56,631 bases of DNA from Nitrospiraceae bacterium. GTDB taxonomy: Bacteria > Nitrospirota > Thermodesulfovibrionia > UBA6902. The position numbers and the translations under genes were made by a program. The notes under the pieces were generated by a model. That model was not told the origin of the DNA and searched no databases. It was given only the letters and a program-made list of their open reading frames with translations. Shown in pieces: positions 45,193 to 53,089 of the stretch. Position 1 is the stretch's first letter. Every line of letters starts with the position of its first letter. Location: positions 1,145,030-1,201,660 of the forward strand of contig CP070632.1 of the NCBI GenBank assembly GCA_020356065.1, written 5' to 3'.

Positions 45193-45630
45193 ATGGAGCA
45201 AAATCGGGCTATGCACATTATGACACAGGGTTACGCCTGATCGGAGTCAGTACTGCTGGCCGTGTGTCAGAAATTTGGGCTTGAGAACGAGATCATTCCA
45301 AGGATAGCCACCTGCTTTGCCGGCGGAATCGGTAACACAGGGGCCGTCTGCGGTGCCGTCGCAGGAGCCGTAATGGCTATCGGCCTCACGAAAGAGCGGA
45401 GTAACACCATGGAGGAAATGCTCGGCACTCTGGCAGTGGCGAAGGAGTTTCGTTGCCGCTTCGAGGCAGAGATGGGGACCATTGACTGCAGCGAATTGAC
45501 AGGAGCGGATCTGACCACGCCGGAGGGGATCGAGCAGTTTATGAACTCAGACATACCCCATACAGTCTGCTTTCCGGCCGTCGGCACAGCTTACCGGCTG
45601 GTGAAGGATCTGCTAAAGGATTCCTCGTAG
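45193..45630 (+). CDS. C_GCAxxG_C_C family redox protein, probable selenoprotein
   Basis: Starting at ATG 45193 (AGGAGA ribosome site), the frame reads MEQNRAMHIMTQGYA, then TGA at 45238-45240, then SESVLLAVCQKFGLENEIIP and on to TAG-type stop 45628-45630. Reading TGA as selenocysteine gives a 145-residue protein, the normal length of the family. The residue replaced is the first of the conserved cysteines (G-Y-x-C-[SA]-E/Q-S-V). The rest of the family pattern is present: IATCFAGGIGNTGAVCGAVAG, FRCRF, and IDCSELTG. A Geobacter member of this family is known to carry Sec at this position. A standard caller would start late, at GTG 45262, and lose the active site. A candidate SECIS follows at 45256. 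Confidence 0.85.
45256..45270 (+). promoter_or_regulatory. Candidate bacterial SECIS hairpin
   Basis: CTGGC, loop CGTGT, GTCAG: a five-pair stem (one G-U) beginning 15 bases after the in-frame TGA. Bacterial SECIS elements lie inside the coding region just after the UGA and need a small stem with a G and U in the apical loop. The spacing and loop fit, but the stem is short. Confidence 0.45.
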
Positions 45631-45790
45631 GCAGGGATCTACAACTGAAGAATAAGAATGGGGTTAAGTCTCTGAATTTAGTATTTTTCTGATAGACTTC
45701 TAAAATTAAAGACCTCCCCCAAAGCTGTGTATAGGTCTGCAAATACTATCTGTTAGCTGTAAGAAAATAAGCGAATATGAGAAAGTCAAT

Positions 45791-46396
45791 ATGAATCTTC
45801 TTGCAATCATGGGAAGTCCTCGAAAAGGTAAAGCTACCGACAGTCTCGTTGATAAGGCAATAGACGGTGTGAAATCTCACTTACCAGACTGCAGCGTTAA
45901 TAAGATTAATTTAATTGAGCATGAAATCAAATTCTGCAGGAACTGCCTTGCCTGCAGGGACAGTAAAACAAACGAACCAGTAGCCAAATGCTCCATTCGG
46001 GATGATATGGACGATATAAAAGAGGATGTCCTCAACTCGGACATTCTTATATTTGGCACCCCCGTACATATGGGATATGCAACAGCAGTCATGATGACAT
46101 TCCTTGAAAGAATTTGCTGGACCTTTGCGAAGCCTGAAAGAACAGTGCTGACAATTAAAGGTTGTCCACTTCCCAGATCGGATAAGACGCGGAAAGCCAT
46201 TATCATTGTTACCTCAGGGATTGTACCTCCCATGTACAGAAAATTTTGTGACTGGGCAACTGACCAGATTAAGGGTGTTGTTAAAGATTCATTAAACGGA
46301 AATATAGTGGGTGATATGTATGCCGGTGATATTGAACACAGAGGAGTTGAACACTATTTTAATAAGGCATTTAATCTCGGCAAAAAACTTGTATAA
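45791..46396 (+). CDS. Flavodoxin-fold NAD(P)H-dependent oxidoreductase / iron-sulfur flavoprotein
   Basis: A 201-residue protein. The FMN-binding loop is MGSPRKGKATDSLV. The Cys-rich segment CRNCLACRD plus the later C in AKCSIRDD is typical of iron-sulfur flavoproteins and related NADPH-dependent FMN reductases. The FMN-contact segment IFGTPVHMGYATAVMMTFLER follows. It likely shuttles electrons between FMN and a small redox partner. It lies 160 bases downstream of the selenoprotein gene on the same strand, so it could be that protein's reductase. This is inference from context. Confidence 0.8.
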   Translation: MNLLAIMGSPRKGKATDSLVDKAIDGVKSHLPDCSVNKINLIEHEIKFCRNCLACRDSKTNEPVAKCSIRDDMDDIKEDVLNSDILIFGTPVHMGYATAVMMTFLERICWTFAKPERTVLTIKGCPLPRSDKTRKAIIIVTSGIVPPMYRKFCDWATDQIKGVVKDSLNGNIVGDMYAGDIEHRGVEHYFNKAFNLGKKLV

Positions 46397-46569
46397 ATGA
46401 CATTATTATTTGCTATCAATAAAAGCAGATAACTATTTGATGCTATAGGTGGTGTCATAGACATTTAAAGTTAATACCACTTTGAACGAAGCAATTTTGC
46501 ATTGAGTTCCAGGATACCATTAAAACGTTCTTATGGACATCTATCTCAACATTTGCACTGAATGCCTGG

Positions 46570-47607
46570 TTATTTTGTCGAATATTTCCTGTAATTCAGA
46601 GGCACTGCTTCAATATTCATGGTTGTAGGGACCATTGCACGAAGTGAAGACGCGCTGATGAGTGAGAAGACCTCATTGTTCAGTTCCCCGAGAATCCTTA
46701 ATTTCACAATGCTGTCGCTATGAAGGTGATCGAGCTTTTTGCAGATGACCGTCTTCAACCGGGCAGCACCCATCCCTTCTGCATTGATTTCAATCTGAAA
46801 CATCGGGCGGTTTTTGAGGGGATGAAATGTCCATTGAAGGCTTTTCTGTTTAGCATTAATCTCTATAACAACATACCCCTTTTGTTCGCCACTCTCCTGA
46901 AATGAGGTCCTCTCTGTTGATCCGGCATAGATGACCGGGACAGAGACCCTGTTGCCCGCATGGTCTTTCTGCAATACCTGATACCGGTGAATATGACCTG
47001 AAAGCACCGCAGTAAATGCCACAGGGATATCATTGATCTTTATTACATCATTCGTGTATCGAAAGGTGTAATGGTAATTCTGTGTCCCCACAGACGCACC
47101 TTCAACACAGTGATGAATGCACAGCAGATATATATCAGCCTTGAGATTCTTCCATCCTGTCTGAAGCATCACGTCCGGAAATCTTCTTCTGATATTATCG
47201 CGTTCATAGGGAAAACCGGTAAAGAGGATGGAACCCATTGCGGTCCTGAGAATGTATGAGCGGGGAGTGTCGAATATATGAATGTTCGAATGGGATGCGA
47301 TGAGCCTGTATGGTATGGACGAGCGCTCATGATTTCCTGGCACTACATATACCGGGACACCCTGTGAAGCAATCTCGGTTAACGGCGCAAATGCCTTCTG
47401 CACCAGATCAACAGGCACCCTGCTTCTGAAAAAGATATCTCCCCCGTGTACAACACCATCAACATCACCTGAAAAAGCCGGTTCCAGCGCCTTATGGTAA
47501 TGGATAAAAAATTCCTCTCCTCTCCGTCTGCGCTGAATACGGGGTTTCTGGGGCATATCAAATCCCAGATGCGTGTCAGACAGAAAGAGGAGCCTGATTA
47601 CACCCAT
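46570..47607 (-). CDS. SbcD/Mre11-like metallophosphoesterase (putative DNA exonuclease)
   Basis: About 345 residues from ATG 47607, which overlaps the upstream gene's stop by ten bases (the frame runs back to 47661). Metallophosphoesterase motifs are in order: LFLSDTHLGFD, VVHGGDIFFRS, VVPGNHERS, HHC and LSGHIHRYQVL, all with the expected metal ligands. A C-terminal beta-rich extension follows. This fits the DNA-repair exonuclease group of SbcD/Mre11. No SbcC/Rad50 ATPase accompanies it. It ends an operon with a GIY-YIG protein and a nuclease-helicase. Confidence 0.82.
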   Translation of the reverse strand: MGVIRLLFLSDTHLGFDMPQKPRIQRRRRGEEFFIHYHKALEPAFSGDVDGVVHGGDIFFRSRVPVDLVQKAFAPLTEIASQGVPVYVVPGNHERSSIPYRLIASHSNIHIFDTPRSYILRTAMGSILFTGFPYERDNIRRRFPDVMLQTGWKNLKADIYLLCIHHCVEGASVGTQNYHYTFRYTNDVIKINDIPVAFTAVLSGHIHRYQVLQKDHAGNRVSVPVIYAGSTERTSFQESGEQKGYVVIEINAKQKSLQWTFHPLKNRPMFQIEINAEGMGAARLKTVICKKLDHLHSDSIVKLRILGELNNEVFSLISASSLRAMVPTTMNIEAVPLNYRKYSTK

Positions 47608-49358
47608 CGGAGAAACCGTGACAGACTGTCTTTCTTTATTCTTCCCTGTGGACCGAGACAAAGCTCAAGCAGTCGGTCTTCTTTAATCAACCGCCGTATT
47701 TCTGTGGTCAGCACCCTCATCCTGTCATAGACGGCAAGATTAAAATTCCTTCGACGCACGGGAAAGCCTTTGCAATACCCCGGGGGTACGGGAGTGGCCT
47801 GATGTACTGGCACTGATGCGTGTTTTTTTATTGTTCCGTTATGAATGATCATGAGCATCTTTTCAGATGAAGACCCGTTCCCCGGCTTCCATGAAATGGA
47901 TGATTCACTGAGCATACAGAACCAGCGTGCCCTGCGCAAAAGAAATGATGAGCGCGACAACACTGATTCAAGAGCTTTTGCTGTCCTCTCCGGTGTCCAG
48001 ACAAACTGCTCTTCCCTATTATCCTCTTCTTTATCACTTTCTTCATCAGACAGGTCAGCTGCCTCTTCCTCTTCCCTGTTTTTCAGTTTTTCTCTCCAGA
48101 CAAGCGCCCCTATATGAAGAAGTGTGGAAATTTCCACATCACCACTGAGATATGTTTTGTACGTATCCCTGAAGATTGCAAGACCCTCTGCAAATGTATC
48201 ATGGTCAGGCTGATATTCAGCCGGTAATCCCGGGACGAGAAATGATTCGGCTGATGATATGTCCGTTTTTTCCGTTTTCAACAATGATTTCAAATAATGC
48301 AGACAGTCAAAAAGGTCATTTGAAGGGACAGGGCCTGTACAGTATTTCCGGGTCGGGCCGGAATTGCATGCATCAAGCCCCTGTGTATAAAAACAGACGT
48401 CCCTGCTTCCCTGTTTCAGTGACATATTATATGGGGGAGAAAGAGCCTTTATCATATCGGACTCGAGCATTGCCGCTTCAAGGGTGGACAGTGTCAGGGT
48501 ATAATCAAGGTCCTGTGCCTGGCTTAGCATTTCAAGAATATGCTCTGCATGGCCGGTTTTTTTCTGGAAGTAGGATCGGACTCGCTGCTTTAGTGATGCA
48601 GCCTTGCCAACGTACAGAACGTCCCCGTTCAGGCGCCGCATTCTATAGATGCCGGGCCGGGCCGGGATATTCTTTCTCTGGGCATCCTTCATGGGGTATG
48701 CGCGGCTTTTTGATATGCTTCTGCCAGTATCCGCCATCCAGGCAATAAGATCTTCCATCGATCTAATGTCATATGTTTTTTTCAGAACCGGTATGATCGT
48801 CTGCCAGATAAACGCAGTAGCAGCGGTGTGATGGGATGCGCGTCTCATTTGATCAGTAGAGTATCCGAGATACCCAGCTATGGCACGCAGTCCTTTTCTC
48901 GGGAGTTCAGGGAACAGCCTTTTGGAAATTTCATGGGTACAGACTATTCGGAATGGAAACAATCCCCCGCCATTATACTGTTCATGAAGAAGTCTCAGGT
49001 ATGGCTCCTCGAACCGGGAGTAATGAATTACAAGCGGGCATGTATCAGTTCCATTTGTCTTGTTAATGTTTTTCGCCGACCGCATCACACGTTTCCAGAC
49101 TGCAGGAAGCCGCAGGCCGTTCTCAAAATCATCGTCTGATAATCCGGTAATCTTAAGGACGCGTCTTGATACTTCAGCATCATCAGGCAGCTTCACGCAG
49201 GACGACCGGATGCGAGGTGCACTCCCGTTGCACCCTGTACCGATCGTTGACCAGCCGATTTCGAGTATATGGTTTACCCCGGGATCTGCTCCAGTTGCCT
49301 GGATGTCCAGGATGAGGACGTGAGTGTCTTTTATAGATTGGGTAACCTTATACATCAT
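47598..49358 (-). CDS. DnaQ-like domain fused to a GIY-YIG (UvrC N-terminal-like) nuclease
   Basis: A 586-residue protein. Residues 10-195 have the RNase H-like exonuclease layout. The DEDD catalytic set is damaged: motif I is LDIQATG (Gln20 where Glu is needed), motif II is IHYSRFEEPY, and motif III is HHTAAATAF with no Asp. Residues 236-305 form a GIY-YIG nuclease like UvrC: PGIYRM, VLYVGKAASLKQRVRSYF and the metal-site Glu in AAMLESDMIKAL are intact. The C-terminal 280 residues include an acidic linker (EEEEAADLSDEE) and a basic end. The layout resembles DnaQ-UvrC hybrids of repair (DEDDh plus GIY-YIG), but here only the GIY-YIG half looks active. Confidence 0.82.
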   Translation of the reverse strand: MMYKVTQSIKDTHVLILDIQATGADPGVNHILEIGWSTIGTGCNGSAPRIRSSCVKLPDDAEVSRRVLKITGLSDDDFENGLRLPAVWKRVMRSAKNINKTNGTDTCPLVIHYSRFEEPYLRLLHEQYNGGGLFPFRIVCTHEISKRLFPELPRKGLRAIAGYLGYSTDQMRRASHHTAATAFIWQTIIPVLKKTYDIRSMEDLIAWMADTGRSISKSRAYPMKDAQRKNIPARPGIYRMRRLNGDVLYVGKAASLKQRVRSYFQKKTGHAEHILEMLSQAQDLDYTLTLSTLEAAMLESDMIKALSPPYNMSLKQGSRDVCFYTQGLDACNSGPTRKYCTGPVPSNDLFDCLHYLKSLLKTEKTDISSAESFLVPGLPAEYQPDHDTFAEGLAIFRDTYKTYLSGDVEISTLLHIGALVWREKLKNREEEEAADLSDEESDKEEDNREEQFVWTPERTAKALESVLSRSSFLLRRARWFCMLSESSISWKPGNGSSSEKMLMIIHNGTIKKHASVPVHQATPVPPGYCKGFPVRRRNFNLAVYDRMRVLTTEIRRLIKEDRLLELCLGPQGRIKKDSLSRFLRWV

Positions 49359-49388
49359 TGTATTTCAAAAAGGCCTGAACCTTTTTTA

Positions 49389-49445
49389 ACGGTTTCAGCC
49401 GCTTGCACCATTAACGGCTGGAACGGTTCAAACGGTTGAAACTGT
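49389..49445. repeat. AACGGYT-unit interspersed repeat, copy 2
   Basis: Units AACGGTTTCAGCC, AACGGCTGG, AACGGTTCAAACGGTTGAAAC in tandem. Related to 30715-30795. It overlaps the 3' end of the helicase gene, so the last residues of that protein (PTVSTV) are encoded by the repeat. Confidence 0.65.
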
Positions 49446-51809
49446 TGGAATAAAATTTTTCCACCAGAACTGATTCAATCTGTCTGTCAACTGTGCCGGT
49501 GACTGAATATAATGTGCCTTCCAGTGATCCGGCATAAGGTTGCGATATCCATACGAGGCAAAACGCCGGTCAATCAGCAGGACCACGCCCATATCATGTT
49601 CGGTCCGTATTACCCTGCCCGCAGCCTGGAGCACTTTATGTACCCCCGGGAACTGATAGGCAAAAGCATATCCCATGTTTTCTGTTTCATCGAAATACTG
49701 CCTGATGCAGTTTCTCTCAGGCGATATCCCGGGCAGTCCGACCCCGACTATGGCAGCGCCTGTTAACCGGTCTCCGGTCAGGTCTATGCCTTCTGCGAAC
49801 ACCCCTCCGAGCACGGCAAAACCGGCCAGTGTTCTCTCATTTCCGGCCTTGAAGTGGTTCAGAAAATGATGGCGTTCCCGTTCGCTGAAATCAGGTTTCT
49901 GAATAATTGCGGGGATGGCAGGAGCGATTTCCGTAAAGACATTGAATACAAGATTCAGATACACGTATGAAGGAAAATAAAAGATATAATTGCCTGGTTT
50001 CGATTGTGCCAGGCTGGCCAGCATTTCCGCTACTTTTGTTTTTGTGAATTCCCTGTCCCGGTATAATGTCGAGATGCGGGAAGCAATAATGACCTCAAGG
50101 TTTTCTTTCGGAAAGGGGGAAGACAGTATTAATCTCTGCGCTTGTCTGTCCAATCCGAGGATCTTGATAAAATAGTCCATTGGTTCGAGCGTGGCTGAAA
50201 GAAATACTGCGCTCGATCCGCGGCTTAATGCAGCATGCATATCTGATGAGGGATCAATGCAGTACAGCTTTATCTTCAGGTCCTTTGCTTCGGTTTTGTA
50301 ACTGGTGATGTACCGGGAGTCATACAGATCCAATATCGTTAAGAAATGATTTATGGTAGAGTAAAGTTCAACCATTTTCTGCCGGAATGCTGTCTTTCTG
50401 TTTTCAGCAAGCCAGCGCCGGGCTGAGAAGGTAAATTTCAAAAGAAGGGCGTCAAGATCAGGCGGCAGGTCCCTGTCATAGAAAGCACCTTGTCTCAGCT
50501 CACACTCTTTTCGCATTGCCAGAAGTTTTGTATTGATCCTGCCCAGAATTTTATACATGTCAGGCAGCCTGTTCTTTATCATCCTCCTCAGGTCAAGAAT
50601 GGCCTGCTTGTCGATTTCAGCGGAGAACATGTCACGTGCACGGTCAACGAGGTTGTGGGCCTCATCAATGATAAAGGCATATCTTCTCTTTACATCATCA
50701 AAGTACCTCCGTAGGTGCACGCGCGGATCAAAAATATAGTTGTAATCACATATGATACAGTCAACCAGAAGGGAAAGATCGAGGGAAAACTCAAAAGGAC
50801 AGACCTCATGTGTATGGGATAATTCTGTAATGATATCCTCTGTGAGCGCATCCTGCTGAAAGGCAACTTCAAGCGCACTTGGTATCCTGTCATAGTGCCC
50901 CCTGGCGTATGCACATTCTGCCGGGGAGCACATGCTTTCCGGAAAGGCGCATATCTTGTCCTTTGCAGTCAGGGACAGTGCCTTCAGACGCAGTCCCCTG
51001 TCTCTCATTGCAGCCAGCGCCTTTTCCGCTGCAAGCCGTCCGGTTGAACGTGCCGTCAGAAAGAACACTTTTTCCGTTCTCTCTTTTCCAAGGGCCTTTA
51101 CTGCCGGGAACAGGGCCGCCATTGTCTTTCCGATACCTGTCGGCGCCTGGACCAGCAGCTGCCCGTTGTTCTTGATTGCAGCGAACACCTCATCTGTCAT
51201 TGTCTGCTGTCCGGGACGATAATCGGGAAAAGGGAAAGACATCTTCTGCGATGAGACATTTCTGGCAACCTTCCAGTTTATCAGGACCCTTGCCCGGGCA
51301 ATATATTGCGATACAATATTGTTGAAAAAGCTTTCCAGATACAAAAATGTACAGACCTCCTGCGTCTCTTTCCTGGTGCGGGTTTCAATATTGCAGTATG
51401 TTAATTGAACAGTGATCTCATCCAGATTATGTTCATCGGCGTACATATATGCATAACACTTTGCCTGCGCCCAGTGAAGCGGTATTCTGCTGCTCGCGGC
51501 CTTCTCAGGGTCATCGACTGTTGTTTTGATCTCATCAATTATGGTCCGGTCCGGGCAGGTATATACGCCATCCATTCTCCCACTTATCTCAAGACTCAGG
51601 TCATCTTCAGAAACGCACTTGGATACAGGGACTTCGCTTTCATATTCAGCCGCCCTGGTTCTCTGGATCCACTGGTGAATGAGAAGAGGATCCAGGGTAT
51701 ATTCCTTTGAAAACGTGGTGAGATCCAGGTCACCCGAGCGATAGGAAAACTCCACCAGCTCTCTTACCGATACTGATATATGGTGTATGCTTTCTTTGCG
51801 GATAGACAT
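49428..51809 (-). CDS. RecB/Cas4-like nuclease fused to an XPD/DinG-type FeS helicase
   Basis: A 793-residue protein. The N-terminal domain carries the PD-(D/E)xK set of RecB/Cas4 nucleases: GRMD (77-80), IIDEIKTT with Asp/Glu/Lys at 92-95, and QAKCYAY (115-121). The superfamily 2 helicase has Walker A APTGIGKT (222-229) and DEAH at 382-385. Four iron-sulfur Cys lie in KICAFPESMCSPAEC and HEVCPF (287, 294, 299, 337). Conserved C-terminal motifs follow, including LSATL, GGVFAEGIDL and QAAGRVIR. It would unwind 5'-3' and may cut DNA. It is first in a minus-strand operon with the DnaQ/GIY-YIG protein and the phosphoesterase. The start at 51809 is the only good ATG. Confidence 0.88.
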   Translation of the reverse strand: MSIRKESIHHISVSVRELVEFSYRSGDLDLTTFSKEYTLDPLLIHQWIQRTRAAEYESEVPVSKCVSEDDLSLEISGRMDGVYTCPDRTIIDEIKTTVDDPEKAASSRIPLHWAQAKCYAYMYADEHNLDEITVQLTYCNIETRTRKETQEVCTFLYLESFFNNIVSQYIARARVLINWKVARNVSSQKMSFPFPDYRPGQQTMTDEVFAAIKNNGQLLVQAPTGIGKTMAALFPAVKALGKERTEKVFFLTARSTGRLAAEKALAAMRDRGLRLKALSLTAKDKICAFPESMCSPAECAYARGHYDRIPSALEVAFQQDALTEDIITELSHTHEVCPFEFSLDLSLLVDCIICDYNYIFDPRVHLRRYFDDVKRRYAFIIDEAHNLVDRARDMFSAEIDKQAILDLRRMIKNRLPDMYKILGRINTKLLAMRKECELRQGAFYDRDLPPDLDALLLKFTFSARRWLAENRKTAFRQKMVELYSTINHFLTILDLYDSRYITSYKTEAKDLKIKLYCIDPSSDMHAALSRGSSAVFLSATLEPMDYFIKILGLDRQAQRLILSSPFPKENLEVIIASRISTLYRDREFTKTKVAEMLASLAQSKPGNYIFYFPSYVYLNLVFNVFTEIAPAIPAIIQKPDFSERERHHFLNHFKAGNERTLAGFAVLGGVFAEGIDLTGDRLTGAAIVGVGLPGISPERNCIRQYFDETENMGYAFAYQFPGVHKVLQAAGRVIRTEHDMGVVLLIDRRFASYGYRNLMPDHWKAHYIQSPAQLTDRLNQFWWKNFIPTVSTV

Positions 51810-51859
51810 TGTCCTGTTATTTTATAAGAAGTGATGAGAGAAGTACCACACTGCATGAG

Positions 51860-52030
51860 CCCTGAGTAAGATTGTTGGCATTCCAAGGGGATTTGAATCC
51901 CTGTTATTAGTGTGAAATTTCGTTAATGACGAATTGAAAAAAGGTTTTCTGGCAGTAACTTGGGCGCTTATTATTGATTTAAAAAAATTTTCTGTATAGT
52001 GCGGTATTTTCAACGACGATTTTACGAAAG
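51860..52030. repeat. Direct repeat A flanking the toxin-antitoxin cassette (tRNA T-arm-like)
   Basis: About 170 bases that align to 52772-52979. Shared blocks: CCCTGAGTA-GATTG-TGGCATTCC, AAGGGGATTTGAA-CCC, GAATTGAAAAAA, TGGCAGTAACTTGGGCG, CTGTATAGTGC and the ACGA-ATTTTACGA end. Read on the minus strand, GGTTCAAATCC-type sequence looks like a tRNA T-arm, here with a mismatched stem. It marks one border of the RelE/Phd cassette. Confidence 0.75.
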
Positions 52031-52043
52031 CAGCAAGTTGTAG

Positions 52044-52334
52044 TCAGCGACCAGTTTTAATCAATCGGTATGTCTCTTCATATATTCTTTCTCGTGGTCC
52101 TATGGCAACAAGTTCCACCATACGGCCCTTACCAATACGGTAAATAATTCTCAACTTACTCACCCGAAAGCTTTTCAGCCCAGTTAGCTCATATTTTAAT
52201 GATTTGCCTGAATGGGGATCAGAAAGAATAATTCGAAGTGATGATGTGATCTTCTTTTTAATGTGCGGGTGAAGGGTCCTGATAAGTTCTGCTACTTCGT
52301 TAGGTACTAATAACTTATAATGTTTCTCAGGCAT
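52044..52334 (-). CDS. RelE/ParE family toxin
   Basis: A 96-residue small basic protein of the RelE/ParE superfamily. The conserved strand-helix pattern includes HIKKKITSSLRIILSDPHSG and LTGLKSFRVSKLRIIYRIGKG, with Arg residues in the last strands (R-V-S-K-L-R-I-I-Y-R) used for RNA binding in RelE-like mRNA interferases. ParE-like gyrase poisons have the same fold, so the target is open. It lies 11 bases downstream of its antitoxin gene. Confidence 0.88.
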   Translation of the reverse strand: MPEKHYKLLVPNEVAELIRTLHPHIKKKITSSLRIILSDPHSGKSLKYELTGLKSFRVSKLRIIYRIGKGRMVELVAIGPRERIYEETYRLIKTGR

Positions 52335-52345
52335 GGTTTTGACGA

Positions 52346-52606
52346 TTACTTGAAAAGCTCTTCAAGAGTGTAAAGCTTTGCCTTTTTACTTCTCAGCCCT
52401 TTAAGCCCTTTTTTGATGTCATTCATAAGTGAAGCATCATTCTGCACAGCCAAAGTTTCCTTCAGGCTTTCAAACTCATCAGGACTGATTAAAACGGCTG
52501 CGGGGGATCCGTTTTTGGTTATAACAACTTCTTCATCAGTGGAGTTCACTGAATCGACCAGTCCGCTCAGCTTCATCTTTGCTTCTGAAATGGAAAGTGT
52601 TTTCAT
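52346..52606 (-). CDS. Phd/YefM family antitoxin
   Basis: An 86-residue protein. The N-terminal DNA-binding part (MKTLSISEAKMKLSGLVDSV and EEVVITKNGSPAAVLISPDEFESL) is the standard Phd/YefM fold. The C-terminal part is a helix, likely the toxin-neutralising tail. It is the first gene of the pair and should repress its own promoter through the palindrome at 52621-52636, just upstream of its ribosome site. Confidence 0.9.
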   Translation of the reverse strand: MKTLSISEAKMKLSGLVDSVNSTDEEVVITKNGSPAAVLISPDEFESLKETLAVQNDASLMNDIKKGLKGLRSKKAKLYTLEELFK

Positions 52607-52620
52607 GTATCTAACCTCCT

Positions 52621-52636
52621 TTCTGGTTGACCAGAA
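52621..52636. promoter_or_regulatory. Operator palindrome of the toxin-antitoxin module
   Basis: Perfect 7+2+7 inverted repeat TTCTGGT TG ACCAGAA, 15 bases before the antitoxin start and adjoining its AGGAGG ribosome site. Position and symmetry fit autorepression by the Phd-type antitoxin. Confidence 0.7.
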
Positions 52637-52644
52637 TTGAGACT

Positions 52645-52673
52645 ATAATATCACTTTTAATGAAGATAGTCAA
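52645..52673 (-). promoter_or_regulatory. Sigma-70 promoter of the toxin-antitoxin module
   Basis: On the minus strand: TTGACT (52668-52673), 17-base spacer, TATTAT (52645-52650). Transcription would begin near 52638, at the edge of the operator palindrome. Confidence 0.7.
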
Positions 52674-52743
52674 TGCTCAGAGGGCTTTCCTTTCTCCTAC
52701 GCCTGGTTCGCTTTTTTGTGCAGTGGACAGGAATGTTGTAGAC

Positions 52744-52775
52744 AAAAAGGGATGAACCACGTTGGGTTCATCCCT
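52744..52775 (-). terminator. Intrinsic terminator, minus strand
   Basis: On the minus strand AGGGATGAACC, six-base loop, GGTTCATCCCT, then TTTTT. A perfect 11-pair stem. It lies at the border of repeat B and separates the upstream HepT/MntA module from the RelE/Phd promoter. Confidence 0.85.
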
Positions 52776-52979
52776 GAGTATGATTGCTGGCATTCCAAGG
52801 GGATTTGAACCCCTGCTATCGGCGTGAAAGTTCTTAGCTCATAAATTGAAAAAATGGTCCCATGGCAGTAACTTGGGCGATTTTCTTAACTATTAAAACA
52901 ATTTTTTCTGTTCTGTACATTCCATATATCCCATATCATCTGTATAGTGCCCTATTTTCTACGACAATTTTACGACAGT
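52772..52979. repeat. Direct repeat B flanking the toxin-antitoxin cassette (tRNA T-arm-like)
   Basis: About 208 bases homologous to 51860-52030, with an extra segment of about 30 bases (CTGTACATTCCATATATCCC region) inside. On the minus strand it carries a perfect T-arm-like hairpin, AGGGG TTCAAAT CCCCT, followed by TGGAATGCC, like the 3' end of a tRNA. No anticodon or D-arm half lies upstream, so it is not a complete tRNA gene. Confidence 0.75.
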
Positions 52980-53089
52980 GGATACCCTGATCTCAAGATA
53001 CCCTATCAATATTAATAGAAGTGAAAGATTTTTGAGATGTGTGTGAATCGAAAAAAGACTGCAAATTGAGTATTGATATTGGAATAGAA

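Noticed and set aside
51822-52013. 63-codon minus-strand frame over repeat A
   Set aside because: It lies wholly within the repeat and has no homology or ribosome site; treated as chance.
52790-52830. tRNA gene on the minus strand
   Set aside because: Only a T-arm and part of an acceptor end are present; no anticodon arm or matching 5' acceptor strand lies within tRNA distance.
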